Shown here: positions 49,142-59,500 of the stretch, one piece after another | Position numbering within the stretch: the stretch's first letter is position 1 | Layout of the letters: every line of letters begins with the position of its first letter | NCBI GenBank assembly: GCA_964402115.1 | Contig: CAYOBW010000008.1 | Location: 1-64,000, forward strand | Source of the DNA: CAYOBW01 sp964402115 | Lineage (GTDB): Bacteria > Verrucomicrobiota > Kiritimatiellia > UBA8416 > CAYOBW01 | DNA length: 64,000 nucleotides | Reading direction: 5' to 3' | Notes under the pieces: model-generated | What the model was told of the DNA's origin: nothing | Seen by the model: only the letters and a program-made list of their open reading frames with translations | Databases searched by the model: none | Translations under genes and position numbers: made by a program

Positions 49142-51421
49142 ATGAAGACGAGAGGGATGAGGCGCTGGTGCGCCGCGGCGCTGGCGGCCGCAGTGGTGGC
49201 GGGGGGCGCCGGCGCGGCGCGCGCCCAGGCGGTGCGGGCGACGCTCGAGATCGTGCCCGAGCGCTGGCGGCTTGCGGCCCACGTGGTGGTGCCGCAGGTG
49301 CGGGCGTTCGCGGTCGAGAGGCGCGAGGCGGCCATCGTCGTCACGTCCGTGGCCGTGGCGGTGGACGTGCTCGAGCAGGTGGCGACGACCACGATGGACA
49401 TCGCGCTCAGGAACGACGGCGGCGCGCGCGAGGAGGCGGTGCTCCTCGTCCCGGTGCCCGACGGCGCGGTCGTGCGCGGGTTCACGTTCCAGGGTGCCGC
49501 GGCGGAGCCCTCGGCGGAAATCCTGCCGCGGGAGCGGGCGCGCGAGATCTACAACGGGATCGTGGCAAAGCTGCGGGACCCCGCGCTGCTGGAGTTCGCG
49601 GGCTACAACGCCGTGCGCTCGAGCGTGTTCCCGGTGGAGGCGCGCGGGACGCAGAAGGTGCGGCTGATCTACGAGTGCCTGCTCAAGGCCGACGGGCCGC
49701 GCGTGGACTTCGAGCTGCCCCGCAGCGAGGGGGCGGGGGCCGGCGTGCCGTGGCGCATCGCCATGGGCATCAAGTCCACGCGGCCGATCGCCACCGTCTA
49801 CTCGCCGACGCACGAGATCGCCGTCGAGCGCAAGGAGCCCGGTCGGGTGCTCGTGCGCCTGGCGGAGGGCGACGTGCAGCCGGGCCCGTTCCAGGTCTCC
49901 TACCTGCTGGAGGATAAAGAGGTGACCGCCTCGCTGCTGGCCTACCCGGATCCGAAGGTGAACGGGGGGTATTTCCTGCTGCTGGCCGGACTGCCGGCCG
50001 CGCTGCGCCCGGACGAGAGCATCCGCCGCGAGGTGACGCTGGTGCTGGACCGCTCCGGCAGCATGAACGGCAGCAAGCTGCAGCAGGCGCGCGCGGCGGC
50101 CCTGCAGGTGCTCGGCGGCCTGCGCGACGGCGAGGCGTTCAATATCGCCGCCTACCATGAGTCGGTCGACCTGTTTGCCCCGGCGCCCGTCATCTGCAGC
50201 GTGTCCACGCGCCGGGCCGCCGGGGAGTTCCTCAACGGCATCGTGCCGCGCGGCGGCACGAACATCCACGACGCGCTGCTCGAGGCGCTGCGGCAGAAGC
50301 CGACGCCCGGCTTCCTGCCCATCGTGCTGTTCCTGACCGACGGGCTTCCGACGGTCGGCGAAACTTCCGAGCGCGCCATCGGGCGGCTCGTGGAGACGGG
50401 GAACCCGCACGGCCGGCGGGTCTTCGCGTTCGGCGTGGGCGTGGACGTGAACGCGCCGCTGCTCGACCGGATCGGCGAGCTGACGCGCGCCACCTCGACC
50501 TACGTGCTGCCCGAGGAGGACATCGAGGTGAAGGTCGCCGGCGTGTTCGACCGCCTGGCCGGTCCGGTGCTGGCGGGGCCGCGGCTCGAGATCGCCGGTG
50601 CGGACGGCGCCGCGCCCGGCCGCGTGCGCGATGTGCTGCCCGCGACGCTGCCCGACGTGTTCCGGGGCGACCAGGTGGTTGTGCTCGGCCAGTACGTGGG
50701 CGACGCCCCGCTCGCGGTCACGCTGTCGGGCAACTACCTCGGCCGTGAGAAGACGTTCCGTTTCCGCTTCGGCCTGGACAAGGCGACCACGCGCAACGCG
50801 TTCGTCGCGCGGCTCTGGGCGTCGCGCAAGATTGCCGTGCTCATCGACGCGGTGCGGCAGGCCGGCGCGGCGCCGGGGACGTCGGTCCTGGCGGCCGCGC
50901 CCTCCGACCCGCGCCTGAAGGAGCTCATGGAGGAGATCGTGCGGCTTTCCACGGAGTTCGGCGTGCTCACCGAGTACACCGCGTTCCTGGCGCGCGAGGG
51001 GACGGACTTGGGCGCGCGCAACGCGGCGATCGAGGAGGTCGAGCGGAACCTGCGGCAGCAGGCCATGCAGATGCGCTCCGGCGCGGCGGCGGTGAGCCAG
51101 AGCCTCAACGTCGGCGCCCAGTCGCGCCAGAAGGTGCTCAACCCGGCCAATGCCTACCTGGACCGCAACCTGAACCGCGTGCAGGTCGCGCAGGTGCAGC
51201 AGAGCGCCGAGCGCGCGTACTACCAGCGCGGCGGGCGGTGGGTGGACAGCCGCCTGGCAGGGAGCCGGGCCGACGCCGCCCCGGACACGGTCGTCGCGAT
51301 CGGTTCTCCCGAATTCCTGAAGCTGGCGGAACGCATGTCCGCCGAGAACCGGCAGGGCGCCTTCGCCCTGCGCGGCGAACTGCTGCTGGAAGTGGATGGG
51401 CGCAAGGTGTTGTGCAGGTGA
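49142..51421 (+). CDS. VIT-VWA domain exported protein 1
   Basis: The 759-residue protein has a signal peptide (to about residue 28). A VIT domain at about 55-185 follows (VVTSVAVAVDVLEQVATTTM, LLVPVPDGAVVRGF, EILPRERAREIYNGIV). A VWA domain at about 296-470 has an intact metal site (VLDRSGSMNGSK, D303, S305, S307). The long C-terminal part is beta-rich, with helices near the end (QSLNVGAQSRQKVLNPANAY). VIT-VWA pairs resemble inter-alpha-trypsin inhibitor heavy chains, and bacterial forms sit in the envelope. It is the first gene of a three-gene unit (with 51,752 and 53,932). GAAGGAGGA precedes its ATG. Confidence 0.92.
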   Translation: MKTRGMRRWCAAALAAAVVAGGAGAARAQAVRATLEIVPERWRLAAHVVVPQVRAFAVERREAAIVVTSVAVAVDVLEQVATTTMDIALRNDGGAREEAVLLVPVPDGAVVRGFTFQGAAAEPSAEILPRERAREIYNGIVAKLRDPALLEFAGYNAVRSSVFPVEARGTQKVRLIYECLLKADGPRVDFELPRSEGAGAGVPWRIAMGIKSTRPIATVYSPTHEIAVERKEPGRVLVRLAEGDVQPGPFQVSYLLEDKEVTASLLAYPDPKVNGGYFLLLAGLPAALRPDESIRREVTLVLDRSGSMNGSKLQQARAAALQVLGGLRDGEAFNIAAYHESVDLFAPAPVICSVSTRRAAGEFLNGIVPRGGTNIHDALLEALRQKPTPGFLPIVLFLTDGLPTVGETSERAIGRLVETGNPHGRRVFAFGVGVDVNAPLLDRIGELTRATSTYVLPEEDIEVKVAGVFDRLAGPVLAGPRLEIAGADGAAPGRVRDVLPATLPDVFRGDQVVVLGQYVGDAPLAVTLSGNYLGREKTFRFRFGLDKATTRNAFVARLWASRKIAVLIDAVRQAGAAPGTSVLAAAPSDPRLKELMEEIVRLSTEFGVLTEYTAFLAREGTDLGARNAAIEEVERNLRQQAMQMRSGAAAVSQSLNVGAQSRQKVLNPANAYLDRNLNRVQVAQVQQSAERAYYQRGGRWVDSRLAGSRADAAPDTVVAIGSPEFLKLAERMSAENRQGAFALRGELLLEVDGRKVLCR

Positions 51422-51751
51422 GGGGAGGGGGGGCAGTGAACAGTGAACAGTGAACAGTGAACGGTCAACAGTGAACAGTGAACAGTGAACGGTGAACAGT
51501 GAACGGTGAGCAGTGAACAGTGAACGGTGAACGGTCAACAGTGAACGGTGAACAGGGGGAACGGGCAGTGAACAGTGAACAGGGGGCAGGGGGGGCTCCG
51601 ACCTGCGCGGTCGCATGGATGAAGCTGAAACCCGAACACCGAACACTGAAACTCGGTGTCTCAGATCGCATCCCGTGGTTCGGGACGGCCCCCACTGCCT
51701 ACTGTTCACCGTTCACTGTTTACCAGTTATCGGACAAGGAGGGGACAACAG
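51422..51751. other. 330-bp intergenic region with heptanucleotide repeats
   Basis: Between the two VIT-VWA genes. 51,435-51,582 is a run of seven-base units AGTGAAC/GGTGAAC/GGTCAAC. A GAACACCGAACACTGAAAC block follows at 51,628-51,652, and a reverse-orientation GTTCACCGTTCACTGTTTACC at about 51,703-51,724. AAGGAGGGG at the end serves the next gene. Confidence 0.85.
51435..51582. repeat. Heptanucleotide tandem repeat (AGTGAAC)
   Basis: About 18 units of seven bases, AGTGAAC with GGTGAAC and GGTCAAC variants. The interrupted period and length make it prone to slippage between strains. Confidence 0.92.
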
Positions 51752-53935
51752 ATGAGAACTGAAGCGAGAGCTTGGCGGGTGCTGGGCGTGAGCGTGTGGC
51801 TCGGCGTCCTGGCGTTGGTTGAAGCGCGGGCGGGCATGGTCTTCCTGCCCGGCCGCATGGAGCAGGGGCGTTTTGTGTCCGGTCCGGCGGCCACGAACCC
51901 CTGCTTCCAGGTGTTCTACAGCACGGTCAAGGTGGCGATCGAGGACGGCGCGGCGGTCACGGACCTGCGCGATGAACTGGGCGCCGGCGGGACGGGCCCG
52001 GTGTGCGCTGTCGGTCTGCTGCCGCTGCCGGCGGATGTCGAACCGGCGGGGGTCCGCGTGGCGCTGCGGCGCCCGGACGGCGGCGAGACGAACCTGCCCT
52101 GCGAAGTGCTGAACGCCGCCGCGGCCGGGCCCGTGCTGGAGGCGTTCGCCCGCGCGTCGGGGCAGGCGGGGCTGCTGTCCCGCCTGGGCCGCCCGGCCCT
52201 GCTGCTGCCCGCCATCCAACTCGCGCCGCGGCAGGAGCTGCGCGTCGTCTACCGGCAGCCGTTGCGCGAAGCGGGCGGGCTGTGGACGTACGCCTGCCCG
52301 CTGCCCGACGCCGCGTTCACCGGCCGCAGCGTCGAGCGGCTCGCCTTCGAGGCCGTGCTCAAGTCCCGCACGCCGATCCGCGCCGTGCTGTGCCCGACGC
52401 ACGAGGTCGCGCTCGAGCGCGGCGGCCCGCGCGAGGTGCGCGTAACGCTGCAGGCCGACCGGTTCGCCGGCGGCCCGGAGCTCGAGCTGCACTACGTGCT
52501 CGACGCCGACCCGCTCGGCCTGCGGGCCGTGACGCACCGGCTGGCGGGCGACGCCGAGGGCTACTTCATGCTGCTGGGCAACCCCAGCGGCGGCGACGGC
52601 GCGGAGGCGGCCCTGCCCAAGGACGTGATCTTCGCGCTCGACACAAGCGGCAGCATGCGCGGCGAGAAGATGGAGCAGGCGCGGGCCGCCCTCGCCTACT
52701 GCCTCCGGCGCCTGGACCCGCGCGACGGCTTCAACATCATCGCCTTCGGCACGGCGGTGACGCGGTTCGCGCCCGACGTGGTGGCGCCGACGCAGGCGAA
52801 CCTCGAGCAGGCGGAGGTGTTCGTGGACGAGCTCGTCCCCGCTGGGCTGACCAACGTCGACGGCGCGCTCCGTCAGGGGCTGGACGGCAAGCCCCGGCCG
52901 GGGCGCCCCCGCATCATGCTGTTCCTCACCGACGGCACGCCCACCGCGGGCGAGCTGGGCGCGCAGGAGATCCTGGCACAGGTCAAGGCGCAGGGGCTGG
53001 GCGGCACCCGCATCTACGCGGTCGGCCTGGGCCACGACGTCAACACGCGCCTGCTGGACGGCCTCGCCGAAATCACGGACGGCGCGAGCGAGTACCTGGA
53101 CCCCGGGCAGGAGATCGACGTCAAGGTCGCGGCGCTCTTCAACCGGATCAGCTACCCCGTCCTGGCCAACGTGCAACTCGACTTCGGCGGGCTGGCCGTG
53201 AACTCCGTCTATCCGCGGAAGGTCTCCGCGCTGTTTCGCGGCGGGGACTTTGTCGTACTCGGCCGGTACCGTGGCGGCGGGCGGCGCCAGGTGACGGTTT
53301 CCGGCGAGCTCGCCGGCAAGCCCCGGTCGTACACGTACACGCTGGACTTCCCCGAGGCGGAGGCGGCGGGCCGCGCGTACGTCGCCTCGCTCTGGGCCGC
53401 GCGCAAGGTCGGGTTCCTGCTGCAGGAGGTCCGGCTGCACGGCCAGGACAAGGAGCTGATCGGGGAAATCGTGCAGCTCAGCCGGCAGTTCGGCATCGTT
53501 ACCGAGTACACGGCCTTCATCGCCGACGCCGGCGGCAACGTTTCGCTCGAGGAGGCCACGGCGCAGGCGACGGACCGGATGCAGAACGCCCACCGGGAGA
53601 TCGGCGGCAAATGGGCCGTGGCCCAGGCCCGCAACGACCAGGCGCTGCAGCAGAAACTGAACGCGGCGCAGGCCGCGGCCTACGAGGACCGCGACGGGCG
53701 CACGCGCTCGGTCAGCCAGGTGCGGCAGGTGGGCCGGCGCGTGTTCTACCGGCAGGCTGACGGCAACTGGGTCGATGCCGAAGCCGCGGGCGAGCGCAAG
53801 ACCCGCGCGGTGCAGTTGTTCAGCGACGAGTACTTCGCGCTGCTGCGGAGCGACCCCGCGTTCGCGGAAGCGCAGCAGGTCGGCGGTCCCATGACCCTCA
53901 ACGTCGGCGCCGAAAGGATCGAGGTGAAGAAATGA
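51752..53935 (+). CDS. VIT-VWA domain exported protein 2
   Basis: The 727-residue protein has a signal peptide (to about ALVEARA, residue 27). A divergent VIT-like N-terminal part (TVKVAIEDGAAVTDLRDEL, PVCAVGLLPLPADVEPAG) leads to a VWA domain near residues 285-460 with DVIFALDTSGSMRGEK, GLTNVDGALRQG and MLFLTDGTPTAG. It ends with beta-rich and helical parts shared with the first VIT-VWA gene (GIVTEYTAFIAD; the shared FGxxTEYTAF text shows common descent). AAGGAGGGG lies before ATG 51752. Its stop overlaps the next gene's start (ATGA at 53932-53935). Confidence 0.9.
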   Translation: MRTEARAWRVLGVSVWLGVLALVEARAGMVFLPGRMEQGRFVSGPAATNPCFQVFYSTVKVAIEDGAAVTDLRDELGAGGTGPVCAVGLLPLPADVEPAGVRVALRRPDGGETNLPCEVLNAAAAGPVLEAFARASGQAGLLSRLGRPALLLPAIQLAPRQELRVVYRQPLREAGGLWTYACPLPDAAFTGRSVERLAFEAVLKSRTPIRAVLCPTHEVALERGGPREVRVTLQADRFAGGPELELHYVLDADPLGLRAVTHRLAGDAEGYFMLLGNPSGGDGAEAALPKDVIFALDTSGSMRGEKMEQARAALAYCLRRLDPRDGFNIIAFGTAVTRFAPDVVAPTQANLEQAEVFVDELVPAGLTNVDGALRQGLDGKPRPGRPRIMLFLTDGTPTAGELGAQEILAQVKAQGLGGTRIYAVGLGHDVNTRLLDGLAEITDGASEYLDPGQEIDVKVAALFNRISYPVLANVQLDFGGLAVNSVYPRKVSALFRGGDFVVLGRYRGGGRRQVTVSGELAGKPRSYTYTLDFPEAEAAGRAYVASLWAARKVGFLLQEVRLHGQDKELIGEIVQLSRQFGIVTEYTAFIADAGGNVSLEEATAQATDRMQNAHREIGGKWAVAQARNDQALQQKLNAAQAAAYEDRDGRTRSVSQVRQVGRRVFYRQADGNWVDAEAAGERKTRAVQLFSDEYFALLRSDPAFAEAQQVGGPMTLNVGAERIEVKK

Positions 53936-56369
53936 ACAGGCAGAAAGGTTTCAGTGTTCGGGTTTCAGTGTTCAGGGGGGCGGCCTGCGTGGGTGTCGCC
54001 TTTGCGCTGGCGCTGCCCCTTGCGGCGGGCGCGGCCGCGGAGCCGGTGGAGCAGGTACAGCAGCTGGCCGTTGCGCCGCTGCAGCAGCGGGCGTTCAACG
54101 GACAGCTGGCGCAGCAGCGCTGGTTCGGCGAGGTGGCCAACGCGCAGCTGGCGCGGCGCCCGCGCGAGCCGTTCAGCGGGCCGCTCACGGCCGCCGCCGT
54201 CAATCGCGCCGTGGCCGACGCGCTGCAGTACTTCCGGGCGCTGCAGACGCCGGAGGGGGCCATCGGCGAGAACAGCGGCTACGCGACCGGCGGCTTCACC
54301 GCGCTGGCGGCGCTGTCCATGCTGGCGGCGGGCGCCCACCCGGCCACCGACGAGGCGCTGCAGCGCGCCTTGAACTGGCTGGCCGGCATCGAGGTCGACA
54401 ACACCTACGTGCGCGGCATCCGCGCCAACGTCTGGGAGTACGCCCTCCGCAAAGTGCCGAACGACGCGCGGATCCGCGCCGCCCTGCAAAAGGACTACGA
54501 CTGGCTCATGGCGGCGCTCGGCGACAAGGAAGGCTGGCGCTACCAGCTGACCTCCACCGACTGGGACAACTCCGTCACGCAGTACGGCGTGCTGGGGGTC
54601 TGGGCGGCGGCGCGGGCGGGGATCGACCCGGGCGACGCGTTCTGGGTGCGCATGTCGCGGCACTTCCGCGCCGTGCAGAACGAGGACGGCGGCTGGGGCT
54701 ACCAGGCCGGCAGCTCGACCGCCAACATGGCCACCGCCGGGCTGGCGACGATGTTCCTCGTGTTCGACAAGTACCACGGCAAGAATTTCTACGAAAGGGA
54801 GAACCCGCGCGCGTTCGCCACGGGCGACGCGGCGGCGTGCCTCGCCTCCATCGGGCGGGGGATGCAGTGGCTGGCGCAGCACGGCGGCGGGTACGACCAG
54901 GGCTACTACCTCTACGGCATCGAGCGGACCGGCGTGGCCAGCGGCCGCCGGCACATCGGCGGCGCGGACTGGTTCGCAAAGGGCGCGCGGGAGGTGCTCG
55001 GCCGGCAGCAGGCCGACGGCTCCATCCCGCTCGGCGGGCACGGCGGCACGCTGGGCAACACCGCCTTCAGCACGCTGTTCCTCGTCTACGGCGGCGCCCC
55101 GGCCGCGTTCGCCAAGCTGCAGTACGGCAAGGAGCAGGACTGGAACCTCAACCCGCGCGACCTGGCCAACGTGACGGCCTGGCTGTGGTCGGCCTACGAG
55201 CGTCCGCTGAACTGGTTCTCGGTGGATATCGGCGCGCCGGTCGAGGAGTTCGAGGCGCCCATCCTCCTCGTGACCGGGACGCAGGCGCCGGCGTTTGCCG
55301 CCGCCGAACTCGACAAGCTGCGGGCGTACATCGAGCGCGGCGGCACGCTCCTGCTGGAGCCCTCCGACCACAGCCCGGCGTTTGCGGCGGGCGCCGCTGC
55401 CCTGCTCGAGCGCCTCTATCCCGCGGCGCAGTACCCGGCCTGTCGCCTCGCGCCGCTGCCCGCCGACCACGGCATCTTCTCGGCCATGAAGCAGGGCTGG
55501 CAGGCGCTCCCGCGGCTGCGCGGGGCGTCCGACGGCGCGCGCACGTTCTTCCTCGTCTCCGACGAGTACCTCTCCGCCGACTGGCAGATGAACCGCACGG
55601 AGGCCGACGCGTTCAAGCTTGCGCTGAACCTGCTCTTCTACGCCACCGACATGCGGGAGCTCGAGGGGCGGTTCGCCGGCGTGGCGCCCGCCGCGCGGCC
55701 CGCGGAGGGCGGCCCGTCCGCGCCGCGGACGACCGTGGCGCGGTGGCGGTACACCGGCTCGGACGCCGGGCCGCTGGACTGGGCCGCGGGGCGCGGCTGC
55801 TGGCAGCGGGTTGCGCCGCACCTGCAGGGCGCGTGCGGTTTGGAGCTGGAGGAGCGCGAGCCGGTGAGCCTGGCGGACGGGTGCGCGCCGGAGGTCGGTA
55901 TCTGCATTTCACCGGCCGCGGGCGCGTCACGCTCGACGCGCGGGAGCGGGCGGCGCTGCGGGCCTTCGTCGCGGGCGGCGGCACCGTGCTCGCGGATGCC
56001 TATGCGGGCAGCGGGGCGTTCGCCGCGTCCGCGCGGCGGGAGCTCGAGGGGCTGTTCGGCCCCCTGGCGGCCCCCGCGCCCGATGCCCCGCTCGTGGCGG
56101 GGCGGTTCGCGGGCGGCGCCGACCTCGCGCGGAACACGCGCTACACCCTGGCGGCGCGGCGGCTGCTGCGCGGGCAGGGCGCGCAGTCGGGTGCGCACCG
56201 GCTCGAGGTGATCGAACGCGACGGGCGGCCCGCGGTCGTCTTCTCCGCGTTCGACCTCACCGCAGCCCTGGCCGGCATCGCGAACTTCGGCGCGGCCGGC
56301 TACCAGCCCGAGTCCGCCCGGCAGATCGTGGCGAACGTCATCGGCTGCGCGAGCCGTCGGCCGCAGTGA
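53932..56369 (+). pseudogene. Squalene-cyclase-repeat/DUF4159 envelope protein with frameshift
   Basis: The reading frame from 53932 has a signal peptide and alpha-alpha-barrel repeats of the prenyltransferase/squalene-oxidase type (EDGGWGYQAGSSTANMATAG, QADGSIPLGGHGGTLGNTAF). Then begins a DUF4159 region (APILLVTGTQAPAFAAAELD, LEPSDHSPAFAAGA). Near residue 649 the frame breaks: it continues to 56,211 with nonsense, while the +2 frame carries the rest of DUF4159 (GGRYLHFTGRGRVTLDAR, FAAGGADLARNTR, AALAGIANFGAAGYQPESA) to 56,369. Adding one G to the GGG at 55,879-55,881 restores an 812-residue protein. It could be a sequencing error, a true mutation or phase variation. Confidence 0.85.
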
Positions 56370-56494
56370 GCCTATATGGCGCCGTCGATACCGAGTCGCT
56401 GCGCGTGGCAGGGCGTGGTCTTCTCTGCGCTCGGCAGCGGCGGTGGGCATGATGGCTAAACTATACCTCTGGCGGCCACGCCGCCCCCGTAGCT

Positions 56495-56510
56495 GCCGCC
56501 GTGAGGCGGC
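56495..56510. terminator. GC hairpin between convergent genes
   Basis: GCCGCC-GTGA-GGCGGC lies in the 180 bp between the DUF4159 gene end and the beta-helix gene end. It is a possible two-way terminator; no T-run is present. Confidence 0.4.
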
Positions 56511-56549
56511 GGACAGGACGCTTTGCGAGCCCCGTCCTTCTATGGCCTT

Positions 56550-59500
56550 CTATTCGCGCGCCGTGTACTCGCTGCGTGTTCGCTGCGGGCGCTCGCGGTT
56601 GTAGACCGCGGCAACAGCCGTCGCGTCGAGCGCGCGGTGGTGGATGCGGATTTCGTCGAGCAGGCCGAGGAACGGCTGCCAGTCGCTGCCGAGCTGCAGG
56701 CTGCCCCCCGGCGCGCTCACCTCGCCTTGGAACCCGTCCGGCAGCGGCAGGGTCGTGTCGAGACGGCCGTTGAGGAAGTAGCGAACCTGCCGGGCCTCGC
56801 GGTCCACGGCCACGACGAAGTGCGACCACGCGCCGGCAGGGATTGCACCGGAAGGCCAGCCGGCGAAGTCCACGCCGCCGGAGTCGCGCATCTCCAGGTA
56901 CGGGCGCCCGTCGGCCGTCAGGTTGAGGTTCCACCACGTCCGCGGGAAGTCGCCCTTGCTCATGAAGCGCCGGCGCTTGTCGGCCGAGGCGATGTCCAGC
57001 GTGGCCGGGCAGAGCCACAGTTCGACCGTGAAAGAGCCGCGGCCGAACTGCAGCGTGGGGTCGTCCGGCACGACCGCGCACGGCTGGGACGGCTGCGCGC
57101 ACAGGGCCGACCCAAACGGCCCCACGCCCCACAGCGCGCTGCTCATGTCCGCGCGATTGCCCCAGCCGGAGCTGTCGCGCGCCGAATCGCCCGTGCCTTC
57201 GCCGAATCGCCACTCGGCGGCAAGCGCCGCGTCGCCGCCGGCGGGGGGCTGCCTCCGCGGCCGCGCGCACTGCGCCAACTCCTGCGCGGTCGGCAGCAGG
57301 CGCGGCGGGCGGGCAAGCGCGTCCGGCGTGCCGCACTTGAGGTTGTCGAGGTAGAACGCGCTCGATGCCGTACCCAGGCTGCTCACCCCAAACCACGTGA
57401 GGCGCTCGAACTCGGGATGCGCGTAGGGTAGCTCGAGGCGCACCGGATCACGGCCCGGCACGGTCAGCGTCAGCCGGTACGTGCGCGGCGCCCCCGGACC
57501 CAGCGTGAACGCGAGGTCCACGTGAGCCCACACGCCGGGCGGCAGGGTGCCGACCGGGCGACCGCCGGCCGTCACGCGGCCGTCGGCTTCCACGTACACC
57601 GACGGCCCCGTGCGATAGGGGTTCACGTCCCACTGCCGCGCCTCGATGCAGAAGGAGTCCGGCGCTTCGCGGCTGTTCAGCATGTCCCAGGCGATGCTCA
57701 CCGCCCCGGTGTCGCAGAGCGGATTGAAGTAGATATGCGGCGTCCACGACTCCGCCTGTCCGGGCGCATCCGTGAACCGCAGGGACTGCTGTCCGGAGGC
57801 CGCCGTGTCGCGCGAAACGCGAATGGATCCCAGCGCGCGGCTCAGCACCACGCTGCCGCCGGCCGGCTCCGTGCCGGGGTCCGCACGCTCGAAGTCCAGG
57901 TTGACCGGCGCCGGCTGTCGCGGGGCAGGCGGAACCTCGTTGCGCGGGCGATTCGGATAGCGCCGCGGCAGCCGCACCCATTCCTTGTCCCCGTAGAGCC
58001 CGGCCGCGGCGGGGTCAATGGGCTTGAACCCGAGCGCCAAGGCCGGCGAGCCCGGCTTGAGGCGGAAGTCGCCGGCCGCGGGAGCGACAAAGAGCGGGTC
58101 GGCCACGATCGAGCCCACGTCGTACCCCTTGGCCTGCCACGCGGTGAAATCCATGCCCTTGAAGCGGGGCGCGCCGGCCGTGCTCCAGTAGAGGTTGCTG
58201 GCCACGCGCCAGTTGCCGCTGTCCCAGACGCCGCCGAGCATCTGCGGGATGTCGGCGTAGACGACGTTCCGCTCCGCAATGTAATGGCACGGCACGTCCT
58301 CGCGGCAGCGCTGCAACTGCCCCTCGCCGCCGAAGGCGAACACGTTGTTCCGGAGAAGGTTGTCCTTGCCGTAGTGTTGAAAGACCGGGCAGGTGCGCAC
58401 CCGGTAGACCACGTTGTTCTCGATGAGGATCTCCGAACTGCCCTCGTCGGGGTAGATGCCGGAGCCGTGCGAAACGGGGGCGTAGTTGTAGACATCATGG
58501 ATGCGGTTGCCGCGCTCGGTCGTGCCGGGCGAAATGCCGAGGGTGTAGATGCCGCCCATGTCGCTCAGCCCCTCCCCGTTGCCGAGGTGATGAATCGAGT
58601 TGTAGTCGAGCGCATTGTGGTTGGCGGAACTGGGCTGGAAGCCCCACGACCAGCCGCAGGAGATGCCGGAGTAGTCGAAATCGGCAATCTCGTTGTGCGT
58701 GACGGAGTTGAACGAGCTGCAGCCGATCCAGACGCCATGCGCGCCGTGGAACACGTGGCCGCCGTCGTGAATGAAGCAGTTGTCCACGACGTTGCTCCGC
58801 GCGGGCCGCTGGTCGTGCACGCCCCATCCGCCGCCGACGTAAACGCCGCCGCCGGCCAGGTCGAAGAGGTGGCACTGGCTGAGCACGCAGCCGTCGCAGC
58901 CCTCGGCCAGCCAGACCGCATGACCGCCCGCATGAGCCACTTCGCAGCGCTCGAAGCACACGTTGCGCGCGTCGGTGAGCATGATCAGAGCGTTCTGGTT
59001 GACCTCGCCCTGCCCGCAATTCCGGATGCGGGTGAGGCGCGCGTTCGTGTGCTGGAACGCGAGGCCCGCAAAGCGCAGGTGCTCGACGCGCCCGCCCGTC
59101 CCGTCGTCCCCGCGCAGCTCGAGCAGCGTTGTCGTGAGCGTGGGCGCGACCACCTCGGCCCTGGACATGTCCTCGCCCTCGCGCGCGCAGTAGCGCAGCG
59201 TGCCCGCGGCGCGGTCCAGGTACCATTCGCCCGGCGCGTCGAGCGCCTCGGGGAGGTTCTCCACATAGTAGCGCTGCTGCGGCTCCCACGTGCCCATGGC
59301 CCAGGGCGCGGGCTCGCGCAGACAGGCCACGTGGTACGCCTCGGCGATAGCCGTGAGGTGGTGCAGCGACGTCTCCCACGAGTGGTACACCACAACCAGC
59401 GCGTCCGCGGCGCGGACCCACGGCCGCAGGTCGCCGGGGTTGAAGAGGAACGCCGTCGCGTTGTCCTTGGCCACCGGACCGGCGGTGCGCAGGAAGCCGC

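Noticed and set aside
51435..51582. Possible CRISPR array
   Set aside because: Seven-base units without spacers; simple tandem repeat only.
49100..51709. 869-codon open frame on the minus strand
   Set aside because: It is the shadow of the first VIT-VWA gene; its composition (Arg/Ala/Gly/His) is typical of antisense GC-rich frames.
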